Assembly (NCBI RefSeq): GCF_051401765.1 | Contig: NW_027480600.1 | Span: 310,001 to 374,000, forward strand | From: Calliopsis andreniformis | Taxonomy: Eukaryota; Arthropoda; Insecta; Hymenoptera; Andrenidae | Reading direction: 5' to 3' | DNA: 64,000 nucleotides | Shown here: positions 63,742 through 64,000 of the stretch, in pieces | Numbering within the stretch: the stretch's first letter is position 1 | How the letters are laid out: each line of letters starts with the position of its first letter | Position numbers and translations under genes: made by a program | Notes under the pieces: generated by a model | Database searches by the model: none | What the model saw: only the letters and a program-made list of their open reading frames with translations | Told to the model about the DNA's origin: nothing

Positions 63742-64000
63742 CAACACTCAGACCTCAATGTTAAATCCTCAATCCTCAATTCTCTATCTTCAATCCTCAA
63801 TACTGAATCTTCAACACTCAATCCTCAATCCTCAATCCTCAATCCTCAAGCCTCAGTCCTCATCCTCAATTCTCAATTCTCAATCCTCAATCCTCAATCC
63901 TCAACCCTCTATCTTCAATCCTAAATAATCAATCTCCAATACTAGATCCTCAATCCCCAACACTCAATCCTCAATAACCAATCCTAAATCTTCAATCCTC

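Larger units (their letters stand above)
1..64000 (+). repeat. TCAATCC heptanucleotide satellite array, whole window
   Basis: Every line of the window reads as head-to-tail seven-base units with consensus TCAATCC and no unique sequence between them. Variation is concentrated in the last three bases and in the A4-to-G change (TCAGTCC), while the C-T-C-A-A frame is largely kept. Occasional six-base units (TCATCC, TCGTCC) shift the phase. G is rare on this strand, so GC skew is extreme and constant in sign; the orientation never flips. The array runs off both ends. No promoter, Shine-Dalgarno site on the coding-open strand, terminator, tRNA or rRNA was recognised. Satellite or satellite-like noncoding DNA is the best reading; the host is not identifiable. 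Confidence 0.97.
59164..64000 (+). repeat. Right end: copy of 32308-37144, runs off the window
   Basis: It is collinear with 32308-37144 at offset 26856 to the last base. No gene or unique DNA. It holds five CAGTTG blocks, including the composite one. Confidence 0.9.

Noticed and set aside
1..64000. CRISPR array
   Set aside because: There are no alternating conserved repeats and unique spacers of constant size, and no cas genes; everything is a continuous 7-base tandem.
1..64000. Active telomere repeat
   Set aside because: The G-rich strand is GGATTGA, not a telomere unit I know, and heavy degeneracy with segmental duplications does not fit telomerase-made DNA. A subtelomeric position remains possible.
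1..64000. Shine-Dalgarno-like GAGGA every seven bases on the minus strand as translation signals
   Set aside because: All minus-strand frames are closed by TGA every 21 bases, so no protein could follow; the motif is part of the unit.

Overview
The whole window is one heptanucleotide satellite array. The unit is TCAATCC (GGATTGA on the minus strand), repeated head to tail in one orientation from base 1 to base 64000. I found no interruption by a gene, RNA gene, transposon or other unique sequence. The units are degenerate: perfect runs rarely pass about eight copies. Most units carry one or two substitutions (typical variants TCAATCT, TCAATAC, TCAATTC, TCAATCG, TCAGTCC, TCAACCC). G is very rare on the plus strand, so strand asymmetry is extreme throughout. 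The array continues past both window edges.

The organism cannot be named because there is no host sequence. Heptamer satellites of this scale are known from eukaryotic heterochromatin (for example the 7-bp satellites of the Drosophila virilis group). Shorter heptamer arrays are known in bacteria (STRR repeats of filamentous cyanobacteria, TAACTGA repeats of marine Beggiatoaceae). I lean weakly towards a eukaryotic satellite or a repeat-rich large genome, at low confidence.

There are no supportable coding genes. The unit has no stop codon in any plus frame, and because 7 is not a multiple of 3 all three plus frames read the same heptapeptide (S-I-L-N-P-Q-S). The minus strand has a TGA every 21 bases in every frame. 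Long plus-strand open frames, up to 431 codons, follow from this arithmetic.

Above the heptamer there is a clear hierarchy. (1) A conserved 126-134 bp block, the 'CAGTTG block', is phase-locked as 18 heptamers and occurs 41 times between 6481 and 63741, always in the same orientation. (2) A related block carries a small inverted repeat (ATCCTGAA / TTCAGGAT). (3) Local tandem duplications have periods of about 432, 586, 924, 1260, 1831 and 1858 bp. (4) Large segmental duplications: 8512 bp tandem (9798-18309, then 18310-24650 with two deletions); 7225 bp tandem (44714-51938, then 51939-59163) with no difference seen where compared; 10344-15980 copied at 39731-45367; 29045-37144 copied at 55901-64000; 500-1790 copied at 46191-47480.

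Layout: 1-6480, diverged older-looking array with hairpin blocks and no CAGTTG block; 6481-9797, first CAGTTG blocks; 9798-24650, the 8.5 kb tandem pair; 24650-29045, a mosaic with a 924-bp tandem; 29045-37144, an 8.1 kb block; 37145-39730, a mosaic of the preceding block; 39731-45367, copy of 10344-15980; 44714-59163, the 7.2 kb tandem pair; 59164-64000, copy of 32308-37144. All breakpoints I could place lie in plain heptamer runs, as expected for unequal exchange or replication slippage. Assembly error has to be excluded for the near-identical large copies.
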